Assembly (NCBI RefSeq): GCF_001578185.1
Contig: NZ_CP011008.1
Span: 5,174,001-5,238,000, forward strand
DNA length: 64,000 nucleotides
Origin: Peribacillus simplex
Lineage (GTDB): Bacteria > Bacillota > Bacilli > Bacillales > DSM-1321
Direction of reading: 5' to 3'
Below are positions 22,300 to 32,833 of this stretch, piece by piece (within the stretch, counting starts at the first letter, position 1; each line of letters starts with the position of its first letter). The position numbers and the translations under genes were made by a program. The notes beneath the pieces were generated by a model. The model saw only the letters and a list, made by a program, of their open reading frames with translations. It did no database searches and had not been told where the DNA came from.

Positions 22300-22475
22300 C
22301 TTTTTTCTTCTAAAAACATATTTGATTTTTCTACACCTTATTGTATAGTTCGACAATTCCGTTAATTTCCCCTTCTGTATTCTAAAAAAAATTGAGGTTC
22401 CTTTCCCCGCTTTTTAATGGTTACTAACAGGGAATTTGAGCCAAACTAAATGAAATCATTTAGGGGGGATTTTTT

Positions 22476-23678
22476 TTGAAGATTATCACTACGATTGCCT
22501 CTATATTTTTATTGATCTTCACTTGGTGCTGGGTTGATCTTAAGATAGGGCATAAGCGTTATATGAAGCAGGCAACCAACATTAAATATCCGCCTCGGAA
22601 CAGTGACATGACTATATTTACATCAGGAAAAATCCTGTTTGATGATTTTATGAAAGAAGTCAAGCGAGCTCAGCATTCCATCCATATCCTTTTTTATATT
22701 GTGAAAAATGATAAATTCAGCAAGGATTTTTTGAAGTTACTGCAATCAAAAGCGGAAGAGGGCGTGGAAGTGCGACTTTTAGTAGATTGGGTTGGAAGTA
22801 AAAAGATTTCCCGCAAAACCATTCAGGAGCTAACTAAAAGCGGGGTTCATTTTTCTTTTAGCTTTAAACCGAAACTTCCTTTCCTTTTCTATACAATACA
22901 AAAAAGAAATCACCGAAAAATTACTGTGATAGACGGCAAAATCGGCTATCTTGGGGGCTTTAATATCGGTAAGGAGTATATTAACCAAGGGGAAAAGCTC
23001 AACCCTTGGAGGGATTATCATTTGAAAATGACCGGGGAGGGGGTAAGGGACCTGCAGGAAGTCTTCCTCTCGGATTGGTTCTATGATACAAACGAGGATC
23101 ACAGGGGAACACCTGCCTATTTCCCGACATTGACTCCCGGGTCGCAGGTACATCAGGTTTTTGTCACGAATGGAAGTGATCTTGAACAGTCCTTAGCACA
23201 CATGATTCAGCAAGCCAATAATAAAATCATCATCGGGACTCCATACTTCATTCCCAGTGAAACTCTATTTCAAGAATTAAGGGAGGCCCTTGCACGCAAT
23301 GTTTCCGTAACGGTCATCGTACCTGAAAAATCAGACCATGCCCTTGTCAAAGAAGCATCCTTTCCCTACTTCAGGGTATTATTAAAAGATGGGGCTGAAA
23401 TCATGCAATTCCAAAGAGGGTTCTACCATTCTAAAGTGATACTTATTGATGATACAATCTGTGATATCGGTACGGCTAATTTTGATAAACGCAGCCTTTT
23501 TTTAAATAGTGAAATCAATTGTCTGGTATTTGACCGGACATTTATAGCAGATGCAGAAAAGGAATTGGCGGTGGACCTAGCTGAATCCAAGCCATTAAGC
23601 AGTGACGCGCTTTCCTCCATGAATGTTGTCCGATCAGCAAAAGAATCGCTGGCCTCCGTCCTTTCTCCTTTTCTTTGA
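22476..23678 (+). CDS. phospholipase D family protein, cardiolipin synthase-like (YwjE)
   Basis: 400 residues. An N-terminal membrane helix (about 1-22) precedes two PLD domains, each with an HKD motif: NHRKITVIDGKIGYLGG (about 145-161) and FYHSKVILIDDTICDIGTANFD (about 313-335). Members join or exchange phospholipid head groups at the membrane; cardiolipin synthase activity is likely but not shown by sequence. Start is TTG with an AGGGGGGAT site 7 bases before. It is followed by uvsE after 27 bases, as in B. subtilis ywjE-ywjD. Confidence 0.88.
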   Translation: MKIITTIASIFLLIFTWCWVDLKIGHKRYMKQATNIKYPPRNSDMTIFTSGKILFDDFMKEVKRAQHSIHILFYIVKNDKFSKDFLKLLQSKAEEGVEVRLLVDWVGSKKISRKTIQELTKSGVHFSFSFKPKLPFLFYTIQKRNHRKITVIDGKIGYLGGFNIGKEYINQGEKLNPWRDYHLKMTGEGVRDLQEVFLSDWFYDTNEDHRGTPAYFPTLTPGSQVHQVFVTNGSDLEQSLAHMIQQANNKIIIGTPYFIPSETLFQELREALARNVSVTVIVPEKSDHALVKEASFPYFRVLLKDGAEIMQFQRGFYHSKVILIDDTICDIGTANFDKRSLFLNSEINCLVFDRTFIADAEKELAVDLAESKPLSSDALSSMNVVRSAKESLASVLSPFL

Positions 23679-23705
23679 AATCCCGCTGTTCAAGGAGAAA
23701 ATATA

Positions 23706-24659
23706 ATGAAAATAAGATTTGGATTTGTATCCAACGCAACCCGTTTATGGGAAGCTTCTCCAGCTAAGACACTTACTTTCAAGCGATATATCACACTTGG
23801 CACGGAAAAAGGGATGGAAAAACTGCTGAGTGTGACTAGGCAGAACATTGAAAATACCTTAAGGGTCCTTCAATATAACACGGCCCACCAAATAGAAATA
23901 TACCGGATGTCCAGTTCAATTGTTCCTTTAGCCACGCATCCCGAAATAGAATGGGATTTCGTCACTCCTTTTAGAAGAGAGTGGAAACAGCTTGGAGATT
24001 GGGTTTCTGAACATAAGATGAGGATTAGCTTCCATCCCAATCAGTTTACGCTGTTTACCAGCCCTAAACCCGAGATTACACAAAATGCCGTAAAAGATAT
24101 GGAGTTCCATTATAAAATGCTTGATGCAATGGCCATTGCAGACTCTTCTTTTATCAATATCCATGTCGGCGGAGCCTATGGTGACAAAGATTCCGCCATA
24201 GTAAGGGTTCATGACAATCTTAAATCGCTTCCTATCCACGTCAAGGAAAGAATGACCTTGGAGAATGATGATAAAACCTATACAGCATCAGAAACCCTGA
24301 GTGTATGTAAGAAGGAAGGCATTCCACTTGTCTTTGATTACCACCACCATCTCGCAAACCTTTCAACTGAGCCTCTTAACGAGCTGCTCACCGAGGTGTT
24401 CACCACTTGGAGTCAGGCAGGGGCGGTACCAAAGATTCATATTTCATCCCCGAAATCGGCAGGTGAATTTCGCTCGCATGCTGATTATATCGATTTGGAA
24501 TTCATCATGCCCCTTTTTAAAGTGCTTAAGGGACTTGGACAAGACGTGGATTTCATGATTGAAGCCAAGATGAAGGACCGGGCGATGTTGCAGCTGATTG
24601 AAGATATAGCTAAGGTACGTGGTGTAAAAAGGGTAAGCGGCGGTGCCATCGAGTGTTAA
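23706..24659 (+). CDS. uvsE: UV damage endonuclease UvsE
   Basis: 317 residues of the UvsE/UVDE TIM-barrel family: MKIRFGFVSNA start, SISFHPNQF-like RISFHPNQFT, NIHVGGAYGDK, LENDDKTY, DYHHHLAN and HISSPK, which carry the metal-binding His, Glu and Asp residues. It nicks DNA 5' to pyrimidine dimers and other lesions. In B. subtilis the homologue (ywjD) helps protect spores. It is probably co-transcribed with the upstream PLD gene and ends at a strong bidirectional terminator. Confidence 0.94.
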   Translation: MKIRFGFVSNATRLWEASPAKTLTFKRYITLGTEKGMEKLLSVTRQNIENTLRVLQYNTAHQIEIYRMSSSIVPLATHPEIEWDFVTPFRREWKQLGDWVSEHKMRISFHPNQFTLFTSPKPEITQNAVKDMEFHYKMLDAMAIADSSFINIHVGGAYGDKDSAIVRVHDNLKSLPIHVKERMTLENDDKTYTASETLSVCKKEGIPLVFDYHHHLANLSTEPLNELLTEVFTTWSQAGAVPKIHISSPKSAGEFRSHADYIDLEFIMPLFKVLKGLGQDVDFMIEAKMKDRAMLQLIEDIAKVRGVKRVSGGAIEC

Positions 24660-24667
24660 TCAAATTA

Positions 24668-24704
24668 AAAAAAGCGTCTGTTTCGTTAGAAACAGACGCT
24701 TTTT
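24668..24704. terminator. bidirectional terminator uvsE / argS
   Basis: AAAAAAGCGTCTGTTTC-GTTA-GAAACAGACGCTTTTT, a perfect stem with T-runs on both strands, lies between converging uvsE and argS. Confidence 0.92.
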
Positions 24705-24707
24705 CCT

Positions 24708-26378
24708 TTACATTTTTTCCGGCGCCGAAACCCCGATTATAGCTAATGCATTCTTTAAAGTAATTTGGACGGATTTGACCAGTCCTAGACGTGCCTTACT
24801 TCTTTCCATCTTTTCAACATCCAAAACCTTATCGGCATTGTAAAAACTGTGGAATGTAGAAGCCAAGTCGAATATATAATTCGTCATGCGGTGAGGCATA
24901 CGTTTTTCGGCAGCTTCCGCTATTGCCTGCGGGAACTCACCTAATTTCTTCAGAAGCTCCACTTCTTTTTCAGTAGAAAGGGCCGAGAAATCAGTGACCC
25001 CTTCATAGCTGATCCCTTGTTCCACACCTTGGCGTAAAATGCTGGAAATACGGGCGTGAGCATATTGCGCATAATAAACCGGATTATCATTGGATTGTGA
25101 TACCGCAAGATCCAAATCGAAGTCCATATGAGTATCCGCACTTCTCATTGCAAAGAAATAACGTGTTGCATCCAGACCCACTTCATCAATAAGATCACGC
25201 ATCGTGACGGCTTTACCGGTACGCTTACTCATCTTCATTTTCTCGCCGTCTTTATACAGGTGAACAAGCTGGATGATTTCTACTTCAAGCTGCTCGCGTT
25301 TGTATCCTAATGCTTCAATCGCTGCCTTCATACGCGGTATATAGCCGTGGTGGTCCGCACCCCAGATATTGATCAACGTTTCAAAGCCGCGCTCCAGTTT
25401 ATTACGGTGATAGGCAATATCCGGTGTCAGATATGTGTAGGACCCATCCTGTTTAATAAGCACGCGGTCTTTATCATCGCCTAATTCTGTAGAGCGGAAC
25501 CATGTAGCCCCATCTTCCTCGTAGACATGGCCTCTTTCCCTTAACACTTTGAGTGCTTCATCAATCTTACCGTCTTGATATAGGGAAGTTTCGGAATACC
25601 ATACATCAAATCCGACACGGAAATTCCCCAAGTCTGTTTTCAGTTTTTCCATTTCATATTTCAAGCCGTACTCTCGGAAAAATTCAAAACGCTCTTTTTC
25701 ATCGGCATTTACAAATTTATCACCATATTCACTGGCAAGCGTTTTACCGATGCCAATGATATCTTCGCCATGATAACCACCCTCAGGCATATCCTTTTCG
25801 AGACCAAGTGCTTGGAAATAGCGTGCTTCGATGGAAAAGGCCAAATTATTGATTTGGTTTCCTGCATCATTGATGTAATATTCACGTGAAACATCATAAC
25901 CTGCTTTAGACAGGATATTACATAACGTATCACCCACTGCTGCACCGCGGGCATGGCCGAGATGAAGATCACCGGTCGGATTCGCTGAAACGAACTCCAC
26001 TTGGACTTTTTCGCCTTTTCCAAAGTCACTTTCCCCATATGCTCCATCCACTTTCAAAATGACTGGAATCAATTCTGTCAAATAAGAATTATTCATGTAG
26101 AAGTTTATGAATCCTGGACCAGCAATTTCAATTTTTTCGATGGATGCTTTTGAATTGTCAAAGTTTTCGATGATTGCTTCCGCTATCATTTTTGGTGCTT
26201 TCTTTGCAATCTTCGTTAATTGCATGGCCATATTCGTGGAATAATCTCCGTGTGTTTTATCTCTTGGGAGTTCCAATACAACGTTTGGAATCTGCTCTTC
26301 CGTTGCTAAACCAGCTTTAATGACTGCCGCTTTAATTTCTTCTTTCAGTTTTTCCTGTACCTCTTTTACTATATTCAT
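24708..26378 (-). CDS. argS: arginyl-tRNA synthetase
   Basis: 556 residues, a class I synthetase. The N-terminal Add-1 domain is followed by the HIGH motif as HLGH (139-142) in [15 protein letters not shown], then [11 protein letters not shown] (KMSKS loop), and a C-terminal DALR anticodon-binding domain ending in the conserved Met. It charges tRNA-Arg. A GGAGGAAGC site precedes the ATG. It follows ywiB by 3 bases. I see no T-box leader upstream of the pair. Confidence 0.98.
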   Translation of the reverse strand: MNIVKEVQEKLKEEIKAAVIKAGLATEEQIPNVVLELPRDKTHGDYSTNMAMQLTKIAKKAPKMIAEAIIENFDNSKASIEKIEIAGPGFINFYMNNSYLTELIPVILKVDGAYGESDFGKGEKVQVEFVSANPTGDLHLGHARGAAVGDTLCNILSKAGYDVSREYYINDAGNQINNLAFSIEARYFQALGLEKDMPEGGYHGEDIIGIGKTLASEYGDKFVNADEKERFEFFREYGLKYEMEKLKTDLGNFRVGFDVWYSETSLYQDGKIDEALKVLRERGHVYEEDGATWFRSTELGDDKDRVLIKQDGSYTYLTPDIAYHRNKLERGFETLINIWGADHHGYIPRMKAAIEALGYKREQLEVEIIQLVHLYKDGEKMKMSKRTGKAVTMRDLIDEVGLDATRYFFAMRSADTHMDFDLDLAVSQSNDNPVYYAQYAHARISSILRQGVEQGISYEGVTDFSALSTEKEVELLKKLGEFPQAIAEAAEKRMPHRMTNYIFDLASTFHSFYNADKVLDVEKMERSKARLGLVKSVQITLKNALAIIGVSAPEKM

Positions 26379-26381
26379 GTG

Positions 26382-26822
26382 CTATGCTTCCTCCTTATAG
26401 GAAATCGTCATCTCATATTGACCGGGTTCGCTTCCCTGCATATGTAACGTATATTTAAGGACAAGTTTCCCTTGTTTGGACTGCTCATCCCATTGATGAT
26501 GAATTTTTTTCGCGGTCGTCCGTAACCCTAACCTGCCGTATATACTTTCATAATGTCCATTTGTCGCTTCCTGCAAGCGGAAAAGCTGCCTCATTTTAAT
26601 GGCACCATTTCTAAGCAGGATCGTTTCATCCGTTTTGTGCTTGATGGTCGTTTGTGTTTGACCAGCTTCATTTTCCTCTTTATATTGCAAATATAAGTCT
26701 GAACCTTTATACATTTTTGTACCAAAAGTGACCAGCTCATACGTTTCCGTCTCTGAGCCGTGCTTGATTTTTGTCTGTAACGTCACTTTAATAGTATGCT
26801 TATCTATATCATGAAGAGTCAA
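26382..26822 (-). CDS. DUF1934 family beta-barrel protein (YwiB)
   Basis: 146 residues of the DUF1934/YwiB family, a calycin-like small beta-barrel always found next to argS in Bacillaceae. Recognisable parts are the central RNGAIKMRQLF segment and the C-terminal KLVLKYTLHMQG...MTISYKE strands. The function is unknown. The start is TTG with an AAGGAAG site; the stop nearly touches argS, indicating one transcript. The 277 bases upstream (26823-27099) contain no gene that I can support. Confidence 0.8.
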   Translation of the reverse strand: MTLHDIDKHTIKVTLQTKIKHGSETETYELVTFGTKMYKGSDLYLQYKEENEAGQTQTTIKHKTDETILLRNGAIKMRQLFRLQEATNGHYESIYGRLGLRTTAKKIHHQWDEQSKQGKLVLKYTLHMQGSEPGQYEMTISYKEEA

Positions 26823-27099
26823 AGCTACACTTCCTTCATCATGTCGTTCTTAACTTTATAAGTATAAATATTCTTCAAGGAAGTTTCAACTTGGAGCGGG
26901 AAAATAAAGTGTAAATCCAATAAAGTGAGGATAAACTTGCGAAATCATATTGTAGCAATTCATTTGATTTTAACGCAAGAATGACTCATTGGGGCGGAAT
27001 TATTAAAAAAGAGTCCATCAGGTGTAAAATTCTTTTCCGGATTGGATGAAAAAAAAGACCATCCCCGCTAAAAAACAGGAACAGTCAAGTCTTCATCCA

Positions 27100-27978
27100 T
27101 TAACCTTTTTGTACCCAACCTAAAAGCATTTCGCGAATCAGCTTGCTCGCCGTGTTCGCCGTTTGCTCGGATGGATCATAAATCGGTGCCACTTCAACTA
27201 AATCGCAGCCGACTACATTAATTTCAGAACGGGCTATCTCATGAATCGAAGCTAAAAGCTCTTTTGAAGTGATGCCCCCACAATCTACGGTGCCTGTTCC
27301 TGGCGCATGTGCAGGATCTAGAACATCGATGTCGATCGTCACATATACAGGACGACCTGCCAACTGCGGCAGTACTTCTTTCAGAGGTTCAAGAACTTCA
27401 AATTTAGAGATGTGCATGCCGTTTTCTTTTGCCCATTGGAATTCTTCCTTCAAACCGGAACGAATGCCGAAAGAGTATACATTTTTCGGACCGATAAGTT
27501 CCGCTGATTTACGGATGATGGACGCATGGGAAAGCGGCTCGCCCTCATAGTCCTCACGTAAGTCTGTATGGGCATCCATATGGATGATGGCCATATCGGG
27601 ATACTTTTTGTACATGGCTTTAATGACAGGCCATGTGACAAGGTGTTCCCCTCCCATCCCCATTGGGAACTTACCTGCATCTAACACGCTGTCGACAAAT
27701 TTTTCAATCATATCGATGCTGCGCTGCGGATTACCGAATGGTAATGGAATATCCCCTGCATCAAAGAATTTAACTTCCTCTAATTCACGATCTAAATACG
27801 GGCTGTACTCTTCCAAACCAATCGAAACTTCACGAATCCGGGTAGGGCCAAAGCGAGAGCCCGGACGGAAACTTACCGTCCAGTCCATCGGCATACCGTA
27901 TAGCACAGCTTCAGATTCCTCAAAAACGGGATGGCTTTTAATGAATACATTGCCTGAATAGGCTTCATCGAATTTCAT
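27100..27978 (-). CDS. speB: agmatinase
   Basis: 292 residues of the ureohydrolase family. Manganese ligands lie in GMGGEHL, HMDAHTDLR and DIDVLDP, and the GMPMDW and GSRFGP segments match bacillary SpeB closely. It hydrolyses agmatine to putrescine and urea. The start at 27978 is chosen because the GGGGGG site is 7 bases before it; the ATG at 27984 would sit on the site. It follows speE by 13 bases, forming a polyamine operon. Confidence 0.95.
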   Translation of the reverse strand: MKFDEAYSGNVFIKSHPVFEESEAVLYGMPMDWTVSFRPGSRFGPTRIREVSIGLEEYSPYLDRELEEVKFFDAGDIPLPFGNPQRSIDMIEKFVDSVLDAGKFPMGMGGEHLVTWPVIKAMYKKYPDMAIIHMDAHTDLREDYEGEPLSHASIIRKSAELIGPKNVYSFGIRSGLKEEFQWAKENGMHISKFEVLEPLKEVLPQLAGRPVYVTIDIDVLDPAHAPGTGTVDCGGITSKELLASIHEIARSEINVVGCDLVEVAPIYDPSEQTANTASKLIREMLLGWVQKG

Positions 27979-27991
27979 TGTCATGCCCCCC

Positions 27992-28819
27992 TTATTTCAC
28001 TAAGTCTTGAACGAATTTAGGCAGGACGAAAGCTGCTTTATGAAGTTCTTTTGTATAATATTTCGTTTCGATTTCATGGAAACGGTCTTCTGTCACTTCT
28101 AATGGATTATATTTTTTTGATCCGATGGTGAACGCCCAAAGGCCGCTTGGATACGTCGGGATATTCGCTAAATAAAGGCTAGTGATTGGGAATATTTCTT
28201 TCACATCACGTTGTACATCACGAATTAAGTCTGCCTTAAACCAAGGATTATCTGATTGTGCCACAAAAATCCCATCTTCTTTTAAAGCTTTGGAAATCCC
28301 GGCATAAAAACCTTTTGTGAATAAATTGACAGCAGGTCCAACAGGTTCAGTCGAGTCGACCATGATCACGTCATATTCATTTTCACTTTTGGCGATGTGC
28401 ATGAAGCCATCCCCCACTTGTACGTCTACACGCGGATCTTCAAGCATGCCTGCTATTTCAGGCAAGAATATCTTTGAGTATTCGATAACTTTCCCATCGA
28501 TATCAACCAATGTAGCTTTTTTTACGCTTGGGTGTTTAAGGATTTCACGGATAACTCCTCCGTCCCCTCCTCCTACAACCAAAACGTTTTCTGGATTAGG
28601 ATGAGTAAATAAAGGAACATGGGCTACCATCTCATGGTAAACGAATTCATCGCGCTGTGAAGTCATTACCATGTCATCCAACAATAGCATATTGCCCCAC
28701 TCTTCCGTTTCAATCATATCCAGCTTTTGAAACTCAGTTTGCTCCGTATGTAAAGTACGATTCACTTTCATCGTAATACCAAAATTCTCTGTTTGTTTTT
28801 CAGTAAACCAAATGCTCAT
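27992..28819 (-). CDS. speE: spermidine synthase
   Basis: 275 residues, polyamine aminopropyltransferase. [14 protein letters not shown] binds decarboxylated SAM, and [10 protein letters not shown] carries the catalytic Asp. [12 protein letters not shown] at the start is typical of the N-terminal beta-strand domain. It makes spermidine from the putrescine produced by SpeB encoded next in the transcript. An AAAAGGAG site precedes the ATG. No adenosylmethionine decarboxylase gene is in the window. Confidence 0.96.
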   Translation of the reverse strand: MSIWFTEKQTENFGITMKVNRTLHTEQTEFQKLDMIETEEWGNMLLLDDMVMTSQRDEFVYHEMVAHVPLFTHPNPENVLVVGGGDGGVIREILKHPSVKKATLVDIDGKVIEYSKIFLPEIAGMLEDPRVDVQVGDGFMHIAKSENEYDVIMVDSTEPVGPAVNLFTKGFYAGISKALKEDGIFVAQSDNPWFKADLIRDVQRDVKEIFPITSLYLANIPTYPSGLWAFTIGSKKYNPLEVTEDRFHEIETKYYTKELHKAAFVLPKFVQDLVK

Positions 28820-29026
28820 TTATTAACGCTCCTTTTCCATTTCATATTGTCAGTCACCTAATAGGTTCCCCAAAATCGTTATAGTCATTAGCTAGAAAAA
28901 TTATAGACGAATCTAGCAGAATTGCAAGATAAATTTCATAAATGCAGTTCTTATGTTTAAAAATTTCTTTTTTTTCCATAATAGTAATAGATAATAGATT
29001 CTTTTCTGATAAGAGAGGTGAAAGCA

Positions 29027-31096
29027 ATGGAATTGATTCCAAGCGAACGATTCAAAAGGACAACTAAATATGTACGGGCCTTCATTATCCTTGCCACAAT
29101 CGGGCTCACGATACTCTTTGTATTGCTTCTCTCCTTACTGATTTATGCAAAAATATTAGGTCCGCCTCCTTTGGTCGTGCCGCAGTCCACTCTTTACTAT
29201 AGTGATAATGGAAATGTGATCGGCGAAACCGATAATGGCCAGAAACGTTATTGGGCCGGGCTGGGTTCGATTTCACCACAGCTCATCAAAGCGACTGTCG
29301 CTGTTGAGGACCGTCAATTTTACACTCATAATGGATTTGATATAAAACGGATCGGCGGTGCCATCCTTGCGGATATTAAGGCAATGTCCAAAGTCCAGGG
29401 CGCAAGCACCATTACCCAGCAGTATGCCAGGAACCTGTTTCTTGGCCATGACAAAACGTGGTCGCGTAAATTTAATGAAGCCTTTTATACGGTACGTTTA
29501 GAAATGAATTACACAAAAAAGGATATTCTAGAAGGTTATTTAAATACGATTTACTATGGCCATGGTGCATATGGGGCCCAAGCTGCAAGTCAATATTACT
29601 TTGGCAAGGATGCCAAGGATTTGACCCTTCCTGAAGCGAGCATGCTGGCGGGAATACCAAAAGGGCCGTCAAATTATTCTCCATTGGATAATTTTGAAAA
29701 AGCGAAATCAAGGCAGAGAGTTGTCCTTCAAGCAATGAAAAACAAAAACTACATTTCAGAACAAAATATCGCAGAAGCGTTGCGAACATCCCTTGCATTA
29801 AAGGGTGAACACGGAACGGTTACAAATAAAACCGCTCCCTATTTCCAGGATGCAGTCAAGCAGGCTTTAAAATCACAGCTTCATTTAGATGACCGGATGA
29901 TCGAGCTGGGCGGGCTTAAGGTCTATACAACACTGGATGAAACCCAGCAGGATGCTGCCGAAAAAGTTCTCTCCAATATCATACCCAAGTCTTCAGGGAT
30001 CCAAGCCTCGATAGTGGCGATGGATCCGGACACCGGGGAGGTCCGTGCACTGGTCGGCGGTAAAGATTACGCGGAGTCGCCATTCAACCGAGCTACACAG
30101 GCCGTTCGCCAGCCCGGTTCCACCATTAAGCCATTGCTATACTATTCAGCGTTGGAGAACGGTTTCACACCGTCTACCACCTTAAAAAGCGAGACCACTA
30201 CATTTTCTTTCGATGATGGTCACTCATCTTACACACCGCATAATTACAACCATCAATATGCGGAAGGCGAAATCACGATGGCTCAGGCCATAGCTCTTTC
30301 CGATAATATCTTCGCCGTAAAAACGCACTTGTTCCTTGGGGAACAGACATTGGTCGATACGGCGAATCGTTTCGGCATCACGGCGAAAATGGATGCAGTT
30401 CCGTCCTTGGCACTCGGTACGTCAGGTGTAAGGGCGATTGAAATGGTGAACGCATACAGCATTCTGGCTAACGGTGGCAAGAAAGTTGAACCCGTGTTTA
30501 TCAAAAAGGTTGAAAATCAAAAAGGTGAAGTGATTTTTGATGAAAATAAGAAACCAGAACAGATTTTGGATGAGGATAAGGCATTTGTCATGACTCAAAT
30601 GCTTACAGGGGTTTTCGATGAAACCTTAAATGGCTATACGAAAGTGACTGGCAGCACCATCAACTCCCAGCTGACCCGCCCATATGCCGGCAAATCAGGT
30701 TCCACCCCGACGGATAGTTGGATGATCGGTTACACACCGGAGCTTGTAGCTGGAGTATGGACTGGGTATGATCAAGGGAAAAAGATCGAGATCCCCGCTG
30801 AAAAAAGCTATGCTAAGAAAATCTGGGCTTCCTATATGGAAAAGGGCCTACAGGGGAAACCGGTAAAATCGTTTAAGGAAACGAAAAACGTAATCGGGGT
30901 AAACGTGAATCCCGCAAGCGGAAAATTGGCAACAAAGGATTGTCCTGTCTCAAGACTGACTTATTATGTTAAAGGAACTGAACCTGTCGAATACTGTGCC
31001 GAGCACTTTAAGGGTAAGGGTCCGAAACATCCCCCAAAAGAAGAAGACCAAAAAAAGTCCCCGTGGTATAAAAAAGTCTTAAAACCATGGGGATAA
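29027..31096 (+). CDS. pbpG: class A penicillin-binding protein, PbpG-like (PBP2d)
   Basis: 689 residues. One membrane helix (about 18-43) is followed by a glycosyltransferase 51 domain with catalytic Glu94 in VEDRQFYTH and QGASTITQQYARN. The transpeptidase domain has SxxK Ser365-TIK, SDN 425-427 and KSGS at 556-559. It polymerises and cross-links glycan. The gene pair with ywhD matches B. subtilis pbpG, a forespore-expressed gene for germ cell wall, so a sporulation role is likely; I could not find a convincing sigma-F site. AGAGAGGTG favours the ATG at 29027 over an upstream GTG. Confidence 0.92.
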   Translation: MELIPSERFKRTTKYVRAFIILATIGLTILFVLLLSLLIYAKILGPPPLVVPQSTLYYSDNGNVIGETDNGQKRYWAGLGSISPQLIKATVAVEDRQFYTHNGFDIKRIGGAILADIKAMSKVQGASTITQQYARNLFLGHDKTWSRKFNEAFYTVRLEMNYTKKDILEGYLNTIYYGHGAYGAQAASQYYFGKDAKDLTLPEASMLAGIPKGPSNYSPLDNFEKAKSRQRVVLQAMKNKNYISEQNIAEALRTSLALKGEHGTVTNKTAPYFQDAVKQALKSQLHLDDRMIELGGLKVYTTLDETQQDAAEKVLSNIIPKSSGIQASIVAMDPDTGEVRALVGGKDYAESPFNRATQAVRQPGSTIKPLLYYSALENGFTPSTTLKSETTTFSFDDGHSSYTPHNYNHQYAEGEITMAQAIALSDNIFAVKTHLFLGEQTLVDTANRFGITAKMDAVPSLALGTSGVRAIEMVNAYSILANGGKKVEPVFIKKVENQKGEVIFDENKKPEQILDEDKAFVMTQMLTGVFDETLNGYTKVTGSTINSQLTRPYAGKSGSTPTDSWMIGYTPELVAGVWTGYDQGKKIEIPAEKSYAKKIWASYMEKGLQGKPVKSFKETKNVIGVNVNPASGKLATKDCPVSRLTYYVKGTEPVEYCAEHFKGKGPKHPPKEEDQKKSPWYKKVLKPWG

Positions 31097-31098
31097 CG

Positions 31099-31134
31099 AA
31101 AAACCCCGAAGCCGGTAGCGGCTTCGGGGTTTTT
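31099..31134 (+). terminator. pbpG terminator
   Basis: AAAAACCCCGAAGCC-GGTAGC-GGCTTCGGGGTTTTT, a perfect 10-base stem with a T-run, right after pbpG. Confidence 0.93.
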
Positions 31135-31244
31135 CTGTCCTAGTTCCACAGTGTCTAAACTGCTGTCTTTAAGTTTACTGATTTTATCCGTTTCCTACAA
31201 GTGCATTTTTCACTAAACTTAACATTTCATCCATTAAATCAAAT

Positions 31245-31754
31245 TCAAAGCGTCAATGACTCCTTGAGCTTTGCTGAAGAGCGCTCCCACATTCCTGCAT
31301 CATGGTTTTTTAGGAAGTCTGCAAGTATACGTTTTGATTTATCGTCCATGTCCTCGACGATGATATGCCGTTTAAGCGATTTATCCATCCGGTTAACATG
31401 CTCCGGAAGGGATTTGTAACCGCGTCTAATTGACCGGTCGACCATCATTTCACACGCTGTCACACCTGCATAGTGCGGACCATTTTGAGTGGCTTCAATG
31501 GTCACCCAAACAAGCCAGTAAGGTTTGGCATTCGGGACCTCCTCTTTAGTCTTTAAAAACTTAATCCCTTTTTCCACTGCACTCCTTGCATGCATCGCGC
31601 CGATATCGACCTCGGCTTCACCTGCATCCACATCGATGATGACCGGAGAGATATTATCGAGCGTCAAAACCCCTGCTCCATATCCGCCATGACCTTCTGT
31701 AGGGTCGTTTTTTATAATATTGAAGCCTACCTTTTTCTTTGGTTGTTCTTCCAT
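31245..31754 (-). CDS. ywhD: YwhD family protein
   Basis: 169 residues of the YwhD family (a Bacillaceae-specific family of unknown function). Visible features are the N-terminal GFNIIKNDPTEGHGGYGAG segment and the LVWVTIEATQNGPHYAG centre. There is no membrane helix or signal peptide. A GATAAAGGGGGAT site precedes the ATG. It lies 38 bases downstream of the M50 protease gene on the same strand, as in B. subtilis, so the two are probably co-transcribed. Confidence 0.85.
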   Translation of the reverse strand: MEEQPKKKVGFNIIKNDPTEGHGGYGAGVLTLDNISPVIIDVDAGEAEVDIGAMHARSAVEKGIKFLKTKEEVPNAKPYWLVWVTIEATQNGPHYAGVTACEMMVDRSIRRGYKSLPEHVNRMDKSLKRHIIVEDMDDKSKRILADFLKNHDAGMWERSSAKLKESLTL

Positions 31755-31792
31755 GTTTGTATCCCCCTTTATCGTTTGTCATTCCATATAAT

Positions 31793-32458
31793 TTAAAAAA
31801 GCAAAAGTGTAAAGAACTGATTCAAGGCGCCGCCTACCAATGGCACAACATTGTTCAAAATCGGGCTAATCGTATACCGGCTTAGCGGTGTGATGATCAG
31901 AATCAAAAAAATCAGGGAGCCATATTGTTCATACTGGGTCATTTTTGCCCGCAAATCAGCTGAAACTAGATCCTGTACGATCCTATAACCATCGAGCGGC
32001 GGCAGCGGTATCAGATTAAATACAAACAAAAGGATATTTAAGTTGATGAGCATCGCGAAGAATGGCTGAATGAAAAACGGTAAATCAGGTCCAACGCCTG
32101 CCGCCAGTAACCCGTAAAAAATTAAATACCCGAAAATGGCAACAAGCAAATTACTGAACGGGCCGGCAAGAGAGACGAGCACTCCTGCCAATTTTGGATT
32201 CTTGAAATGAAAACGATTAACCGGTACAGGCCTAGCCCAACCAAATCCAGCTATTAATATCAACAATGTTCCGATCGGATCCAAATGAGAAATCGGATTC
32301 AATGTGACTCTTCCTTCATTTTTAGCTGTCGGATCACCGAACTTATAGGCTACATAAGCATGTGAAAATTCATGAACCGTAAATGCGATTAACAGTGACA
32401 CAATGACATATGGAAGGTCTTCCAACCTATAAGCTAAAAATCTTTCTATTTGGTCCAA
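31793..32458 (-). CDS. site-2-protease-type M50 membrane metalloprotease (YwhC)
   Basis: 221 residues with about five hydrophobic helices. The zinc motif HEFSH lies in the first third and the third-ligand motif NLIPLPPLDGYRI in the last third, together defining the small M50B rhomboid-sized S2P group. It probably cleaves membrane proteins within the bilayer; the substrate is unknown. Start: the in-frame TTG at 32458 has GGGGGAG 6 bases before it, whereas the upstream TTG at 32473 has no ribosome site, so the shorter form (MDQIERFLAYRLED) is preferred. Confidence 0.87.
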   Translation of the reverse strand: MDQIERFLAYRLEDLPYVIVSLLIAFTVHEFSHAYVAYKFGDPTAKNEGRVTLNPISHLDPIGTLLILIAGFGWARPVPVNRFHFKNPKLAGVLVSLAGPFSNLLVAIFGYLIFYGLLAAGVGPDLPFFIQPFFAMLINLNILLFVFNLIPLPPLDGYRIVQDLVSADLRAKMTQYEQYGSLIFLILIITPLSRYTISPILNNVVPLVGGALNQFFTLLLF

Positions 32459-32595
32459 TAGCTTCTCCCCCAATATTTATTACCGTTAGTATACATCAAA
32501 AGAGCAAGAAGTGAAAAAACTCTGACTTCCACATCTTGCAATTACTTTTCCATTGTGAAACACTACAAGATAAGAGAGGAAGGGGGGAATGAGAG

Positions 32596-32781
32596 ATGCC
32601 ATATGTAACAGTCAAAATGCTTGAAGGCCGTACAGACGAACAAAAAAAGGCTTTAGTCGAAAAGGTGACGGCAGCCGTTACGGAAACAACTGGAGCACCA
32701 GCTGAAGCCGTGACGATTTTCATTGAAGAAATGTCAAAAAATCATTTAGCAGTAGCCGGTGTCCGTAAAAGCGATCAATAA
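32596..32781 (+). CDS. 4-oxalocrotonate tautomerase-family protein
   Basis: 61 residues, the standard size for the family. After Met removal it starts with catalytic Pro1 (PYVTVKMLEGR), and Arg11 and Arg39-equivalent positions are partly present. These small hexameric enzymes keto-enol tautomerise or act promiscuously; the physiological substrate of the Bacillus homologue (YwhB) is unclear. A strong GGAAGGGGGG site precedes the ATG. It stands alone between the diverging M50 gene and a terminator shared with ywgA. Confidence 0.88.
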   Translation: MPYVTVKMLEGRTDEQKKALVEKVTAAVTETTGAPAEAVTIFIEEMSKNHLAVAGVRKSDQ

Positions 32782-32795
32782 GATTTACATAATGG

Positions 32796-32833
32796 TAAAA
32801 GCTAAGCCATCAATTCGGCTTAGCTTTTGTTTT
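32796..32833. terminator. bidirectional terminator tautomerase / ywgA
   Basis: AAAAGCTAAGCC-ATCAATT-CGGCTTAGCTTTT, with the minus-strand side overlapping the last codons of ywgA. Serves the converging genes. Confidence 0.85.

Noticed and set aside
26823-27099. Possible T-box or other leader upstream of ywiB-argS
   Set aside because: I looked for a T-box consensus and a terminator/antiterminator pair and found none.
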